In this document: piece after piece, positions 17,536-26,305 of the stretch
How positions within the stretch are numbered: position 1 is the first letter of the stretch
How the letters are laid out: every line of letters begins with the position of its first letter
DNA from: Enterococcus sp. HY326
GTDB taxonomy: Bacteria > Bacillota > Bacilli > Lactobacillales > Enterococcaceae
Reading direction: 5' to 3'
Assembly: GCF_026157065.1 (NCBI RefSeq)
Contig: NZ_JANLGQ010000002.1
Coordinates: 496,001-560,000, forward strand
Length of the DNA: 64,000 nucleotides
Notes under the pieces: generated by a model
Seen by the model: the letters and a program-made list of their open reading frames with translations, nothing else
Database searches by the model: none
Told to the model about the DNA's origin: nothing
Translations under genes and position numbers: made by a program

Positions 17536-19794
17536 TTAAAGATAACGGCTGATTAATTCAATTAACTGCGTGGGAAGTGTTTGCAAATCAGAAATATCCA
17601 AAAAGCGCTGTTCTCCGTAAATATTTTTGATAATTTCTTTGTCTTGACCGATAGCAGCTGCTAAGAAAATAATCCCCTGCCGTTCATAGTCATTTAGCAC
17701 CTGTTGAATATCTGCCTTAGCTTTTTGACCAGAATAATCCGGCAACGCTTTTGGCTGACCGTCACTGATGTTAATTAGAAGTTTTGTCGTAGCCGTTTGC
17801 TGAACTAACTTATCGGCAATCAAGCGCAGAACGACGCCATCACGATTATTTTGTCGGGGTGTCATCGTCATTAGCTTGCCGTCGACAAATTGAAAGCTGT
17901 CTGCAAACTCCTTATAAGAATAAACCGAAGTTTTTTCCCGCATATTTTTGTCCGCGGTGTCGCCATAAATCAAAAGCGGAATGTTAACTTCCTTTGCAAA
18001 TTCGTTGACGGCTAAAGCGGCAGCCCGTGCTGATTCCAAGCGTTGATCACGAATCATCGAACCGGATTCGTCAATTCTTAAAGCGAGGGCCAAAGAAGGC
18101 TCCTCAATTGGTGGATTCTGACGATCAAAATTTTTAAAATCGCCATAGGCAACCCGACTTGCATTAAAGCGGCTGCCTTCATATTTACCGGTTTGATAAT
18201 TTGCTGGCTGCTCCTTTTCAAGAATCGCTAACATCTGACGGCTTAATTGGTCAACTGTTTTTAACAAGGGCTGCTTTGCAATCTGAGCGGCCTTTAATAA
18301 TTCGGCATCCACTGTCGGCCTATGGATTATTAGACCACTTTTATTATGAATTGTCTGCTTCAAGAATTCTCTGGCGGCTTTATTCAGCTCCTTTTTTTCA
18401 GCTGACTGAGCTTCATTAAAGGCTGTCAGTGCCCCTTCTCCAAGGCCAGCTTCCGTTTTTTCGGAAAGCTCGCCGCTTTCTGAATGTTCAAGACTTGTTT
18501 GTCTTTCAATCTGGTCGGTAGCTAGCTCTTCGTTAGCTCGACTTGATAGTTCTGAACTATCAGGTTGAGACGTTTCCTCCGGCTTTTGCACTTCTTCAGT
18601 CTCTGCTGCATTTTCTTCGACTGTTTGCAGTTCATCTGTCGGTGCCACTAAATTGGCTGTTAAACTGGCCTCAAAAATATTGCGCTCTTTAGCTTCTGCT
18701 TGAGAAATTTTGCGGCCAGCTTTTTGTCGAGGCTGCTGGTTGATGATTCCTCTTAGCTCAAATAAAAGCTGGCTTTCTGCTAAGGCATCTTCTAAAATTT
18801 TGAGTTCATTTTCGTCGGTAGTTAATTTATACAAAACCTTCTGGTAAATGGTTGAAAATAAATCTTCTTGATTTTTATAGGTATTGATCCAATAAAAATA
18901 CGAACGCATGCCAGCCACGCCCTTGATGGCATTATTTTTTGCTGTCAAATCCAATAGCCGAACAATCTCGGCCATTTTTTCCAGTAGCTCTACTTGATTG
19001 ATGCCGCTTTTGGCGATCCCTCGTTCCACCATTACCGATAAAGGCGGCAAATCCATCTTTTCAGCATGCTGCATGCGATCCCGCAAAGATTCATTCAACG
19101 GGCGATTGCCTTGATAATTGCGATTGGTGGTAATCACAATCACACAATCCGGATGCCGCTGCACCATTCCAGTGGGTAGATTTAGCATGCCATCGGACTC
19201 TAAAGCAGAATTCAATGCCACTAAAACAGAAGCATCACGAATCACAGTTGGTTCTTGAATTTCCAAAAGATAGCCCTTCTCGATGGCCCGGACAATTTCT
19301 GAAGGATAATATTTATATTGAACAGAACTGGTATCCCCAGCTTCAATCCGATTAATAAAGGCAACTAATTTTTGTTTGGCATTGAATGCGTCAATGGAAT
19401 AATGGCGGCTGATTAACTCTAACACCGTTTCAAGGCTCTCTGTCTGGTAAATACTTTCCAGTAATTCCTGATCTTCTTCTCGATCACTCTCAACGATTGG
19501 CAAAAGAGCACCAAAGACATCTGATTTATCCATGTCAGCAAAGCAAGTGATTTTGGTATAGGGCAGCTGCAAATCAGCAGAGAGGGCCTTCGCCAGCTAG
19601 GTCTTTCCCGAGCCAGCGTCCCCTTCTAATAAAATATTGCTGATTTTTAATTCTGTATCTAACCAATTATCTTTAATTTCACCGGCAATCCGGATTTCTT
19701 CTTGACTGGTTTGATGACTTTGAGGCTTGCGCCAAATCATCTGCTGTTCTAGTTTTGTAAATGGTCTTCCATTGGTGATAACGAAATCCCTCAT
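17536..19794 (-). pseudogene. MoxR/CobS-like AAA+ ATPase fused to a VWA domain, split by an in-frame TAG
   Basis: One frame runs from an ATG at 19794 to the stop at 17536 with a single TAG at 19597-19599. The first 65 codons end in GDAGSGKT, the Walker A loop. After the TAG the same frame continues LAKALSADLQLPYTKITCF, the expected next helix, then the sensor region CVIVITTNRNYQGNRPLNESLRDRM, an acidic Glu-rich linker, and a C-terminal VWA domain with the MIDAS motif DESGS. The whole (about 752 codons) resembles MoxR/VWA or cobaltochelatase-like chaperone systems combining ATPase and metal-binding domains. The TAG could be a CAG changed by one base. A start at 19572 would give a protein without Walker A, so the ATPase would be dead. 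Confidence 0.8.
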
Positions 19795-19895
19795 GCTACT
19801 TCCTCCAAATCTATTGCGGGTGTGATAACAAAATTTTGTCGATAACTAAATGGTTGAAAAATTAATCGTGAAGTGCTTGCCGCAACATAATTTCG

Positions 19896-20375
19896 TTAAT
19901 AGCCAGCTTCATCTAATAGACGCTTTAAGGTCCTCAGCCGTTCACCAATTAATTCACCATCTTTTTGTAAGGTATCGTGAAATAATAAAATATCTTCATC
20001 AATTTTCGGATTGTCCATCGCTATTTCCACTGTCATCCGATTCCCCTGCAGGCCGATGATTTCCACCACCGGATTGGTGACATCATAAAATTTTTCAAAG
20101 CGATAGGCATCCTGAAAATATTTAGTCGTTTCAACAACCAAAATCGCCAAATCTAAAATCCGTGTAATCGGTAGTTCTTCCGATTGACGGGACCATTTTT
20201 CACCGGTGTAGCGCCAGACTTTTCCAGAAATTTCGACTTTGCCCCGGTCATTCCACTGGGCCAAGCCTAACGAAAGTCCCTTTGCATCTGTTTCCCAGGC
20301 AAAATGTCCGTCAATTTTATCATAATCTTCCACCACAATAACGGGTTTATGTTTAAGCGTAGTTGGTATTTTCAA
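19896..20375 (-). CDS. DUF6530-like protein of unknown function
   Basis: The 159-residue soluble protein begins MKIPTTLKHKPVIVVEDYD and contains a segment TDAKGLSLGLAQWNDRGKVEISGKVWR. I associate this with the uncharacterised DUF6530 family from memory; function is not known. The residues are mixed alpha/beta with no membrane segment or metal-binding cluster. GGAGG lies 6 bases before the ATG. The gene has a clear promoter with a 25-bp palindrome between -10 and the ribosome site. It lies upstream of the AAA/VWA gene on the same strand, so the two could be co-transcribed across the 101-bp gap; a shared role is unproven. Confidence 0.7.
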   Translation of the reverse strand: MKIPTTLKHKPVIVVEDYDKIDGHFAWETDAKGLSLGLAQWNDRGKVEISGKVWRYTGEKWSRQSEELPITRILDLAILVVETTKYFQDAYRFEKFYDVTNPVVEIIGLQGNRMTVEIAMDNPKIDEDILLFHDTLQKDGELIGERLRTLKRLLDEAGY

Positions 20376-20387
20376 AGTAATTCCTCC

Positions 20388-20440
20388 TTTAGTAATTTAG
20401 TAAATTACTAAATTATACGGAGACTAGTTTTGAAAAGCAA
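20388..20440 (-). promoter_or_regulatory. Promoter with a 25-bp palindromic operator upstream of the DUF6530-like gene
   Basis: On the minus strand TTGCTT (20435-20440) and TATAAT (20412-20417) are 17 bp apart. Directly after the -10 lies TTTAGTAATTTA-G-TAAATTACTAAA (20388-20412), a perfect inverted repeat with 12-base arms that abuts the GGAGG ribosome site. Such AT-rich dyads over the start of transcription are typical of repressor operators (for example MarR or CopY type). The regulator is not identified nearby. Confidence 0.65.
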
Positions 20441-20799
20441 TGAATATGGATCGCTGTGAATATTACTCTTAAAAATAGTTTTCTTTCTATAGGGAATAAA
20501 TTACTTTTACAAACAACTTTTATAGTTAATTTGGCTAAAGCGATTTTTCCAATTGGAGCAATTTTAAACTTATCCTTAATCTAAAATTTTTTTCTGAGCT
20601 ATTTTCCTTTCAGCTTAAAACCATTTCATCAACACTTTATAACTAAATGTAAAAGTTGAAAAAAATTTCTGACAAGATTCTCACTGATTAAAAATTCGAA
20701 TCCGTTTATTTGTTTGATTCTTGAGCGGGTTTTGAAGGCCTACCAAATCGACTTCTTTTGTTTTTTAAAATCGTCAGATATTGTATATGAAGTACCGTT
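20441..20799. other. Gene-less AT-rich spacer
   Basis: About 360 bp between the divergent DUF6530-like promoter and the plus-strand promoter at 20808. I see no ORF of note, no hairpin with a T run and no repeat. Confidence 0.5.
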
Positions 20800-20836
20800 T
20801 GAGAACGTTTACACAAACTCCTTTCTCCTTTATAAT
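20800..20836 (+). promoter_or_regulatory. Promoter overlapped by a CcpA-type cre site
   Basis: TTTACA (20808-20813) and TATAAT (20831-20836) have a 17-bp spacer. TGAGAACGTTTACA (20800-20813) matches the cre consensus TGWAANCGNTNWCA at all but one fixed position and covers the -35 element. This predicts repression by CcpA in rich sugar of the small membrane gene starting at 20867. Confidence 0.65.
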
Positions 20837-20866
20837 TGAAAGAGAAGATAATAAGGAGTGATGATT

Positions 20867-21166
20867 ATGACTGCCGATAAAAATCTCAAAGCCTCCTATG
20901 ACAATTATGAGCCCCAACTAGACAGTGTTGATCGTAACCCAGTTTCCTACAGTAACGCCATCCCTTCAGGTAAACAGCGGAAAGAAAGTGCCAATAGCGG
21001 CTTCAAAAAAATTGCCATCGCCCTCTTGCATACGATCGTCTTTTTTATTCTTGTCTATCTTGTTAGTTTGATTTTACCCGATGAAGTCGTCAACAATCTG
21101 ACTTTCTTAGCCGTTACTTTAAGCCTTGGCGGATTGTTATTTCTCTGGCGCTCCAGTCGTGAATAG
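20867..21166 (+). CDS. Small single- or double-span membrane protein, unknown
   Basis: The start is the ATG at 20867 (MTADKNLKASYDNYEPQ), 8 bases after AAGGAG; an upstream GTG overlaps the ribosome site and is unlikely. The 99-residue protein has a polar N-terminal half (about 1-45, rich in Asn, Ser and Lys) and two hydrophobic segments: AIALLHTIVFFILVYLVSLI, and FLAVTLSLGGLLFLW before a short RSSRE tail. No family is recognised. The promoter carries a cre-like site over its -35 box, so it may be a carbon-regulated membrane component. It is followed by a nested terminator hairpin. Confidence 0.75.
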   Translation: MTADKNLKASYDNYEPQLDSVDRNPVSYSNAIPSGKQRKESANSGFKKIAIALLHTIVFFILVYLVSLILPDEVVNNLTFLAVTLSLGGLLFLWRSSRE

Positions 21167-21183
21167 TTCTCAGCAGCTTTTAT

Positions 21184-21268
21184 AAAGAGCCCCACTGTAA
21201 AAAGCGACCTGTAAAAGTCTAAAGCAAGACTTTTTACAGGTTACTCAAAACAGCAGGGCTCTTTTTAC
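21184..21268. terminator. Nested-hairpin terminator between convergent genes
   Basis: The outer stem AAAGAGCCC (21184-21192) / GGGCTCTTT (21256-21264) is followed on the plus strand by TTAC after a T5 run. An inner stem CCTGTAAAAGTCT (21208-21220) / AGACTTTTTACAGG (21227-21240) nests inside. It ends the 20867 gene and may also serve the MFS gene. Confidence 0.8.
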
Positions 21269-21402
21269 ATTTTATCAAGAATTTTTTTCACAGAATAATT
21301 TTTTTGTTTGAACCAACTGAGTCACGCTTCAGTGAGCTTTAATAAAGTTATCGACTTATTTAAGAATATTTCCTTCCATCACAGTTCATCCCATAGTTGC
21401 CT

Positions 21403-22599
21403 TCAACTAGAAAAATCATTCCTTTTTACAGCAAGTTTGGACCAACTGGTGACCGCAAAAGCTAAACCTAAGCCAATCAGCAGGAAAATCAACCACAAAA
21501 GCTTGATTTGTCTTCTTTGAAAAAATAGTTCAAAGAGTCTTCCACCCAGTAAATTTCCCAAAGTTCCACCAATCCCCCAGCCAAAGGAAACAAAACCTAA
21601 ATAAGTGGCTAAGTGTTGGTTAGGGGCAATCGTCGCCGTCAGATCATCAATGATGGGAATGATACACATGACACCTAAAGAAAAGCAAAAGGTAAAAAGC
21701 ATTAGAAAAGCTACATTTTCTCCCAGTGCCAACCAGAAAAAAGCAGTCGCTAAAATAAAACTCGCTAAAATAAAAATCTTTTGCAGACTGAAGAATTTCT
21801 GTAACCATCCTAATAGGATCATTTGTAAAACCAAAGCTAAGACACCATCTAGACTGTAAACCATGCTGATTAAATTATCGTTACTGAAAAAGTTGCTGAT
21901 ATAAAGTGGAATCGTCAAGGTGAACTGACTATATAAGAACCAAAAACCGCTAGTTATAAGGGTCAGCGTAATGAGTTGTTGATCTTGGAAAACAGCTGTC
22001 AAATCCAGTTGCCTTTTTTTCTCGTTAGACTGGCGAGTTTTTTGTGAAAATGTTTGCTGGCTAATCAAAAAAGCAAACAGCAGATGGGTAATGGTTGTTA
22101 TCAAAAAAATCCCTTGATAATTTGTTTTACAGAAAGTTGCCAATAGCGGACCCAAAAATTGTGCCAAATTTCCCATCATCGCCTTGCCAGTAAAGGCCAT
22201 CAAACGGTTTTTATCAGCAAACAGAACAACAGCAGCATTTAAAGTGGGATCTTTGAGGGCTCCGCCAAGCCCGACAAGGATCGAGCTGAGGATAATTAAC
22301 GGCAGGCTAGTCGCAAACAGGTATGAAAAATAACCAACAGCTCGTAAAAGCAAGCCGCTGACCAAAACCGTTTTTGTGCCAATACGGTCGCCAAGAAGTC
22401 CACCAAAAAAAGTAAATCCCCGTTGACTGATTAAAGACAATGTCAAAACTAAGCCAATTTGACTAGCGGTTAATCCAATTCTTTGGCTTAGATAGATAGT
22501 CCAAAAAGCACTGAGCATAAAGGTACTGATATTCGTTACAAAAATACCAAAAAAAGTTGTGGAAAGCGAAGTGAAGGAAATATTTTTAAATTTTCCCAT
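21403..22599 (-). CDS. Major facilitator superfamily transporter
   Basis: The start is the ATG at 22597-22599 (MGKFKNISFTSLSTTFFG) behind AGGAGG; the long upstream extension of the frame is not membrane-like. The 398-residue product has about 12 hydrophobic spans and the loop 2-3 motif GLLGDRIGTKTVLVSG, a typical MFS G-x-L-x-D-R-x-G-x-K signature. The central loop TFSQKTRQSNEKKRQLDLTAV divides two six-span halves. It resembles drug or metabolite efflux members but carries no family-specific motif I can name. A LysR regulator is divergently transcribed 91 bp away, which suggests it controls this gene. Confidence 0.85.
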   Translation of the reverse strand: MGKFKNISFTSLSTTFFGIFVTNISTFMLSAFWTIYLSQRIGLTASQIGLVLTLSLISQRGFTFFGGLLGDRIGTKTVLVSGLLLRAVGYFSYLFATSLPLIILSSILVGLGGALKDPTLNAAVVLFADKNRLMAFTGKAMMGNLAQFLGPLLATFCKTNYQGIFLITTITHLLFAFLISQQTFSQKTRQSNEKKRQLDLTAVFQDQQLITLTLITSGFWFLYSQFTLTIPLYISNFFSNDNLISMVYSLDGVLALVLQMILLGWLQKFFSLQKIFILASFILATAFFWLALGENVAFLMLFTFCFSLGVMCIIPIIDDLTATIAPNQHLATYLGFVSFGWGIGGTLGNLLGGRLFELFFQRRQIKLLWLIFLLIGLGLAFAVTSWSKLAVKRNDFSS

Positions 22600-22690
22600 A
22601 GATAATCCTCCTTTTTTTGCTATTATAAAGGCAATAGAAGGTTTATTATTATGGAATATTTTCATTATGATATGCCCAGGAGGAATAGCG

Positions 22691-23548
22691 ATGGATTTTA
22701 CTGATTTAGAAATTCTAACAATAATTGCCCGCACCAAAAATTTAAGCCAAGCAGCGGAGGCTTTACATTTGTCCCAGTCCACAGTTTCAAAGCGGGTAAA
22801 AAATATTGAAGCAGAAGCCGGCTTCGTCATTTTTAATCGGAAAAATAATGGCGTCACACCGACAGCAGCAGGTAAAGTTTTGCTGGATCAAGCGGCCATC
22901 TCCCTAGAACAAATGAACCGAAGTCTTGACTTGGCCCGCAATATTGCTCGGGAAAGAGTATTAAAAATCGCAGCCCCCACTGCGGTTGCTGAGATTATCT
23001 TTCCTAAATTAATTACTTTTCTCAATCAAGAAAAACTTGCTTATGAGTTTCATCATTTCCATTCGGCAGAAATCGAAAAGCTTTTATTAGCCGGTGCACT
23101 TGATATCGGCTTTAAAGAAAATCCTTTTGACAATCACCAGTTGAAGCAAAGAACAGTTTTCAACAGTCCAATTGTCTTGATAAAAAAAGAAAATCAGCCG
23201 CCAATAGATGCGCTTACTGATTTCACAGACTTTAATAATCATTTATTGCTTCTATATCCTTGGGGAGTTGATTTCTCTAAACTCGTTGAAAAATTGCTGC
23301 AGACGCAAATCCCCCAAGACCAAATGCGCAGAATTGCTCCATTAGCTGTTGTCAAACAGCTTTTACAAGTTAGTGATGCTGCAGTCTTTTTACCACGTTT
23401 TTTTGTCGAGAAAGAACTTCAACAACAGGAATTGATTGAAGTGCCAACAAAGCTGGCACAGTCTTGGCATTATTCCATAGATGTCGCTTACAGCCAGTCC
23501 CATGTATCGTCTGATTTAGTGGAGGGAATCATTAAGATTCTTCAATAG
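22691..23548 (+). CDS. LysR family transcriptional regulator (divergent to MFS)
   Basis: The ATG at 22691 (MDFTDLEILTIIARTKNLS) follows AGGAGG; upstream in-frame starts are not LysR-like. The winged HTH spans about 1-60, with recognition segment LSQAAEALHLSQSTVSKRVKNIEAEAG, followed by the substrate-binding type I/II periplasmic-fold effector domain (about 88-285). The 285 residues match family length. The regulator faces away from the MFS gene across 91 bp, the usual LysR autoregulatory arrangement. The inducer is unknown. Confidence 0.88.
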   Translation: MDFTDLEILTIIARTKNLSQAAEALHLSQSTVSKRVKNIEAEAGFVIFNRKNNGVTPTAAGKVLLDQAAISLEQMNRSLDLARNIARERVLKIAAPTAVAEIIFPKLITFLNQEKLAYEFHHFHSAEIEKLLLAGALDIGFKENPFDNHQLKQRTVFNSPIVLIKKENQPPIDALTDFTDFNNHLLLLYPWGVDFSKLVEKLLQTQIPQDQMRRIAPLAVVKQLLQVSDAAVFLPRFFVEKELQQQELIEVPTKLAQSWHYSIDVAYSQSHVSSDLVEGIIKILQ

Positions 23549-23581
23549 CCTTTAACGAGAAGGAGTTAATAAAAATTTGAA

Positions 23582-23962
23582 CTAAATTTTTCCATTGGCT
23601 AGCATTTTTTCATTTTGTCGCAATTCGTAAAACTCAATTTTCTGATCTAAGCGCTGAAGCGTTGCTCCCAGTTCTTGATATTTTTCTTGAAGGCTTTTCC
23701 GCTCATCCTGCAAAATTTGTTGGCGTTGTTCCTCGGTGTCCTGTCCTTCAATAAACAAAGCCGTATAGCTGACTAGCGCTTCAATTGATAAGCCAGCAGA
23801 GCGCATGCATTTGATAAACTTAATCCATTCAATATCTTGGAGAGCATAATCTCTCACACTGCCATTTTTTCTTGCAATTGGTGGAATCAAGCCAACTTTT
23901 TCATAATATCTTAAGGTAACAGCGGATAATTCAGTTCGCTTAGCAGCTTGGGAAATATTCAT
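23582..23962 (-). CDS. MerR family transcriptional regulator
   Basis: The 126-residue protein begins MNISQAAKRTELSAVTLRYYEKVGLIPP, the canonical MerR HTH with T-L-R-Y-Y-E, followed by RDYALQDIEWIKFIKCMRSAGLSIEAL and a dimerisation coiled coil. It lacks the paired Cys of metal sensors and belongs to the AdhR/YyaN type. It is the third gene of a minus-strand unit: sugar O-acetyltransferase, cyclophilin-like lipoprotein, MerR, with gaps of 17 and 16 bp. It may autoregulate this operon. The ribosome site AAAGGAGG is strong. Confidence 0.88.
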   Translation of the reverse strand: MNISQAAKRTELSAVTLRYYEKVGLIPPIARKNGSVRDYALQDIEWIKFIKCMRSAGLSIEALVSYTALFIEGQDTEEQRQQILQDERKSLQEKYQELGATLQRLDQKIEFYELRQNEKMLANGKI

Positions 23963-23978
23963 TTGGCTCCTCCTTTCA

Positions 23979-24527
23979 TCAAGAGAACTCGATTGTCACT
24001 TGGCCGAGTTCTTTAAGTTGCGTTGAAAATGTTGAATCCGTTACTCGCCCCAGCGGTGTGTAAGCATATGATGTTTGAAAACTTTCATAGAAAATAACCA
24101 GACAATCATCCCCATAAAGCATAATATCGCCGGCATTAATTTGAGAAATGCGCTGCGAATTCGTCGGCAAACTGGCTTCAAAATAATAATATTTCTCATT
24201 GCTATGTAAATCCTGCATCGTTACTTCTAGTGGCAGCAATTCTTTCATGGCGGTCACGGTGGTGTTGTCGAAAAACTCTACATTGTAGGTTTGACCTTGA
24301 ATAGTCAGTTGTTGAAGTGAACTTGGAGTCGTTGCTGAAGTTGATTCAGTTTCTTGCATAATTGAAGTCTCACTTGTCTCTAAAATTTCTGATACGCCAA
24401 CCGATGCTTGAGAGGATGATATGGTTGAAGCAATTTCGTTATTTTCTTGCCTTTCTTCAAAGGACTGGCAAGCTGTTAAGCTCAGTCCGAATAATGCAGA
24501 TAAACTATAAAACAGGATTTTTCTCAT
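23979..24527 (-). CDS. Cyclophilin-like fold lipoprotein
   Basis: The ATG at 24525-24527 fits the AAGGCGG ribosome site; an upstream TTG overlaps it. The 182-residue protein has a lipoprotein signal peptide with lipobox L17-T-A-C20, then a Ser/Thr/Glu-rich linker (about 28-70) and a globular domain. Segments FFDNTTVTAMKELLP and GDIMLYGDDCLVIFYESF resemble the cyclophilin-like beta-barrel family (PF18050-type), whose members often sit beside redox or acetyltransferase genes and whose function is unclear. It would be anchored outside the membrane. Sandwiched between an acetyltransferase and a MerR gene, it is likely part of one operon. Confidence 0.78.
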   Translation of the reverse strand: MRKILFYSLSALFGLSLTACQSFEERQENNEIASTISSSQASVGVSEILETSETSIMQETESTSATTPSSLQQLTIQGQTYNVEFFDNTTVTAMKELLPLEVTMQDLHSNEKYYYFEASLPTNSQRISQINAGDIMLYGDDCLVIFYESFQTSYAYTPLGRVTDSTFSTQLKELGQVTIEFS

Positions 24528-24544
24528 CTCCAAACCGCCTTTAT

Positions 24545-25114
24545 TTAATCTTCAAGGATTGTTTTGACAATCTTTGCTGGACTTCCCGCCACAATAACAT
24601 TATCAGGAACATCTTTAGTGACAGTTGCATCAGCGGCTACAATTGAGTTTTCACCAATCGTTATTCCTGGCAGTACCGTAGCGTTTGCCCCAATCCAAAC
24701 ATTTTTTTTGAGTAGAATCGACGCAACTTTCAGCCCTCGGCGCTTTTTAGGATCGGTCAAATGATTAACAGTAATCAAGCGAGCCCCTGGACCAATCAGG
24801 ACTTGATCTTCCAAGGTAATGCCGCCTAAATCGACAAAGGTCACATTAAGATTGATAAAAATATTTTTCCCAAATTGGATATGCCTGCCAAAATCTGAGT
24901 AGAACGGCAATTGCACTTCCACCGATTCTTCAATTGGTTTGCCGGTAATTGTTTCCAGAGCCTCATGAATTTCGGCTTTGCTGTGAAAGCCAGTATTCAA
25001 ATCAAATATGCGTCGTTCATTCTGTTCTTTTAGCACATGGATTTCTTTAAAAATCTCTGAGCCTGCTAAAATTTCTTTTCCTTGAAGTTTTTCTAACAAA
25101 TTAGCTGATGTCAT
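24545..25114 (-). CDS. Sugar/maltose O-acetyltransferase (hexapeptide-repeat family)
   Basis: The ATG at 25112-25114 (MTSANLLEKLQGKEILAGS) follows AAAGGAG with 9-base spacing, giving 189 residues; 13 additional codons upstream are less likely. The C-terminal two thirds form a left-handed parallel beta-helix of hexapeptide repeats (FGKNIFINLNVTFVDLGGITL, VWIGANATVLPGITIGENSIVAADATV). This is the signature of Maa/LacA/NodL acetyltransferases, which use acetyl-CoA to acetylate sugars. The catalytic His lies in ARLITVNHL. It is the first gene of the acetyltransferase-lipoprotein-MerR unit and is divergent from a LysR gene. Confidence 0.88.
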   Translation of the reverse strand: MTSANLLEKLQGKEILAGSEIFKEIHVLKEQNERRIFDLNTGFHSKAEIHEALETITGKPIEESVEVQLPFYSDFGRHIQFGKNIFINLNVTFVDLGGITLEDQVLIGPGARLITVNHLTDPKKRRGLKVASILLKKNVWIGANATVLPGITIGENSIVAADATVTKDVPDNVIVAGSPAKIVKTILED

Positions 25115-25230
25115 AAATAATTTCTCCTTTGATAGCTTTGTTGTATCTAGCATAACTTGTTATAATAGCCTTGACTAATATTTATATTGAATACTTAGAT
25201 ATGCTTTTAAGCTATAGGAGTTGAGAAAAA

Positions 25231-26097
25231 ATGGAATTACGTGTTTTAAACTACTTTTTAACGGTGGCTCAAGAAAAAACCATCAGCAAAGCTGCAGAGG
25301 TACTGCACCTTTCTCAGCCCACCCTGTCTAAACAGTTAAAAGAATTGGAAAATGAATTAGGCGTGCAATTATTTATTCGTGGCAATCGAGAAATTTCTTT
25401 AACCGAAGATGGTTATTACCTCGTCAACCGTGGCCGAGAAATTCTCAGCTTAGTGGCCACCACTACAGAAAATTTAGAAAGAAAACAAGCCGTCGGCGGA
25501 GAAATTACTATCGGAGCTGGGGAAACTGAAGGAATGAAAATCATCGGAAATTATTTACAGGTTTTACTCGCAGAAAATCCTGCCATTAAAATCAACCTTT
25601 TCAGTGGTAATGCCGATGATTTATTAGAAAAAATCGATCGGGGATTGTTGGATTTTGGGATAGTAGTTGATCCGGTGGAAAAACAAAAATATGAATATCT
25701 CAGTCTACCCCATCAAGATCAATGGGGCGTGCTAATCAATAACAACCACCCTTTAGCGAAACAAAGCCGCATCTCACCAGCAGATTTACAGGCTGTACCT
25801 TTACTAATTTCTAATCAAAGTTTTGTCGACAACCAACTAGCCAGCTGGCTTGGGGGAAATTTAGCCAACTATCAAATTTTAGGCACCTATAATCTATTGT
25901 ACAATGCTTCTTTATTAGTTAAAGACGGGCTAGCCGCCGCTCTTTGCTTAGATGGTATTATCAATACCATCGGGACAAATTTAAGCTTTTTACCCTGCGA
26001 GCCACCCTTAACGGTTTCAGTTAGTTTAATCTGGAAGAAAAATCAAGTTTTCTCCAATGCTGCGAAGGCCTTCTTAACGATTCTCAAGGAAGGCTGA
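25231..26097 (+). CDS. LysR family transcriptional regulator (divergent to acetyltransferase operon)
   Basis: The 288-residue protein begins MELRVLNYFLTVAQEKTISKAAEVLHLSQPTLSKQLKELENELG, a standard LysR HTH, followed by a periplasmic-binding-like effector domain with FDIGIV-like DFGIVVDPVE. AGGAG lies 9 bases before the ATG. It is divergent from the sugar acetyltransferase across 116 bp and is the likely regulator of that three-gene unit. The effector is unknown. Its 3' end abuts a region of nested inverted repeats. Confidence 0.88.
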   Translation: MELRVLNYFLTVAQEKTISKAAEVLHLSQPTLSKQLKELENELGVQLFIRGNREISLTEDGYYLVNRGREILSLVATTTENLERKQAVGGEITIGAGETEGMKIIGNYLQVLLAENPAIKINLFSGNADDLLEKIDRGLLDFGIVVDPVEKQKYEYLSLPHQDQWGVLINNNHPLAKQSRISPADLQAVPLLISNQSFVDNQLASWLGGNLANYQILGTYNLLYNASLLVKDGLAAALCLDGIINTIGTNLSFLPCEPPLTVSVSLIWKKNQVFSNAAKAFLTILKEG

Positions 26098-26132
26098 CTA
26101 AAAAATTTATCAGGTCAGAGGAGACCCCTTTC

Positions 26133-26278
26133 GCTTTTTCAAATTGATTTTCAAAAAGCACCACAAAAATACCTCAGAAGAATCAGATTTTATTTTTTGC
26201 CCTCTCCTCTTCTTCTTGCTTTTAAAGCAGGATTGAAGACTTGTGGGATTCAAAAGAAAAATCTAATAGCTTCTGAGG
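26133..26278. repeat. Nested inverted repeats between LysR and alanine symporter genes
   Basis: Two dyads are seen: GCTTTTT / AAAAAGC (26133-26139 and 26153-26159), and CCTCAGAAG / CTTCTGAGG (26172-26180 and 26270-26278) with inner AGATTTT / AAAATCT. The second spans 107 bp, with a further GCTTTTAAAGC core. The two genes converge here, so one function may be termination. T runs are weak after the long stem, so it is not a standard terminator. Confidence 0.55.
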
Positions 26279-26305
26279 TCATATTTTGTTTCATTTTATT
26301 GTCAC

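Noticed and set aside
20441-20799. Hidden small gene or RNA in the 360-bp spacer
   Set aside because: No ORF with a ribosome site and no stable hairpin could be found by eye.
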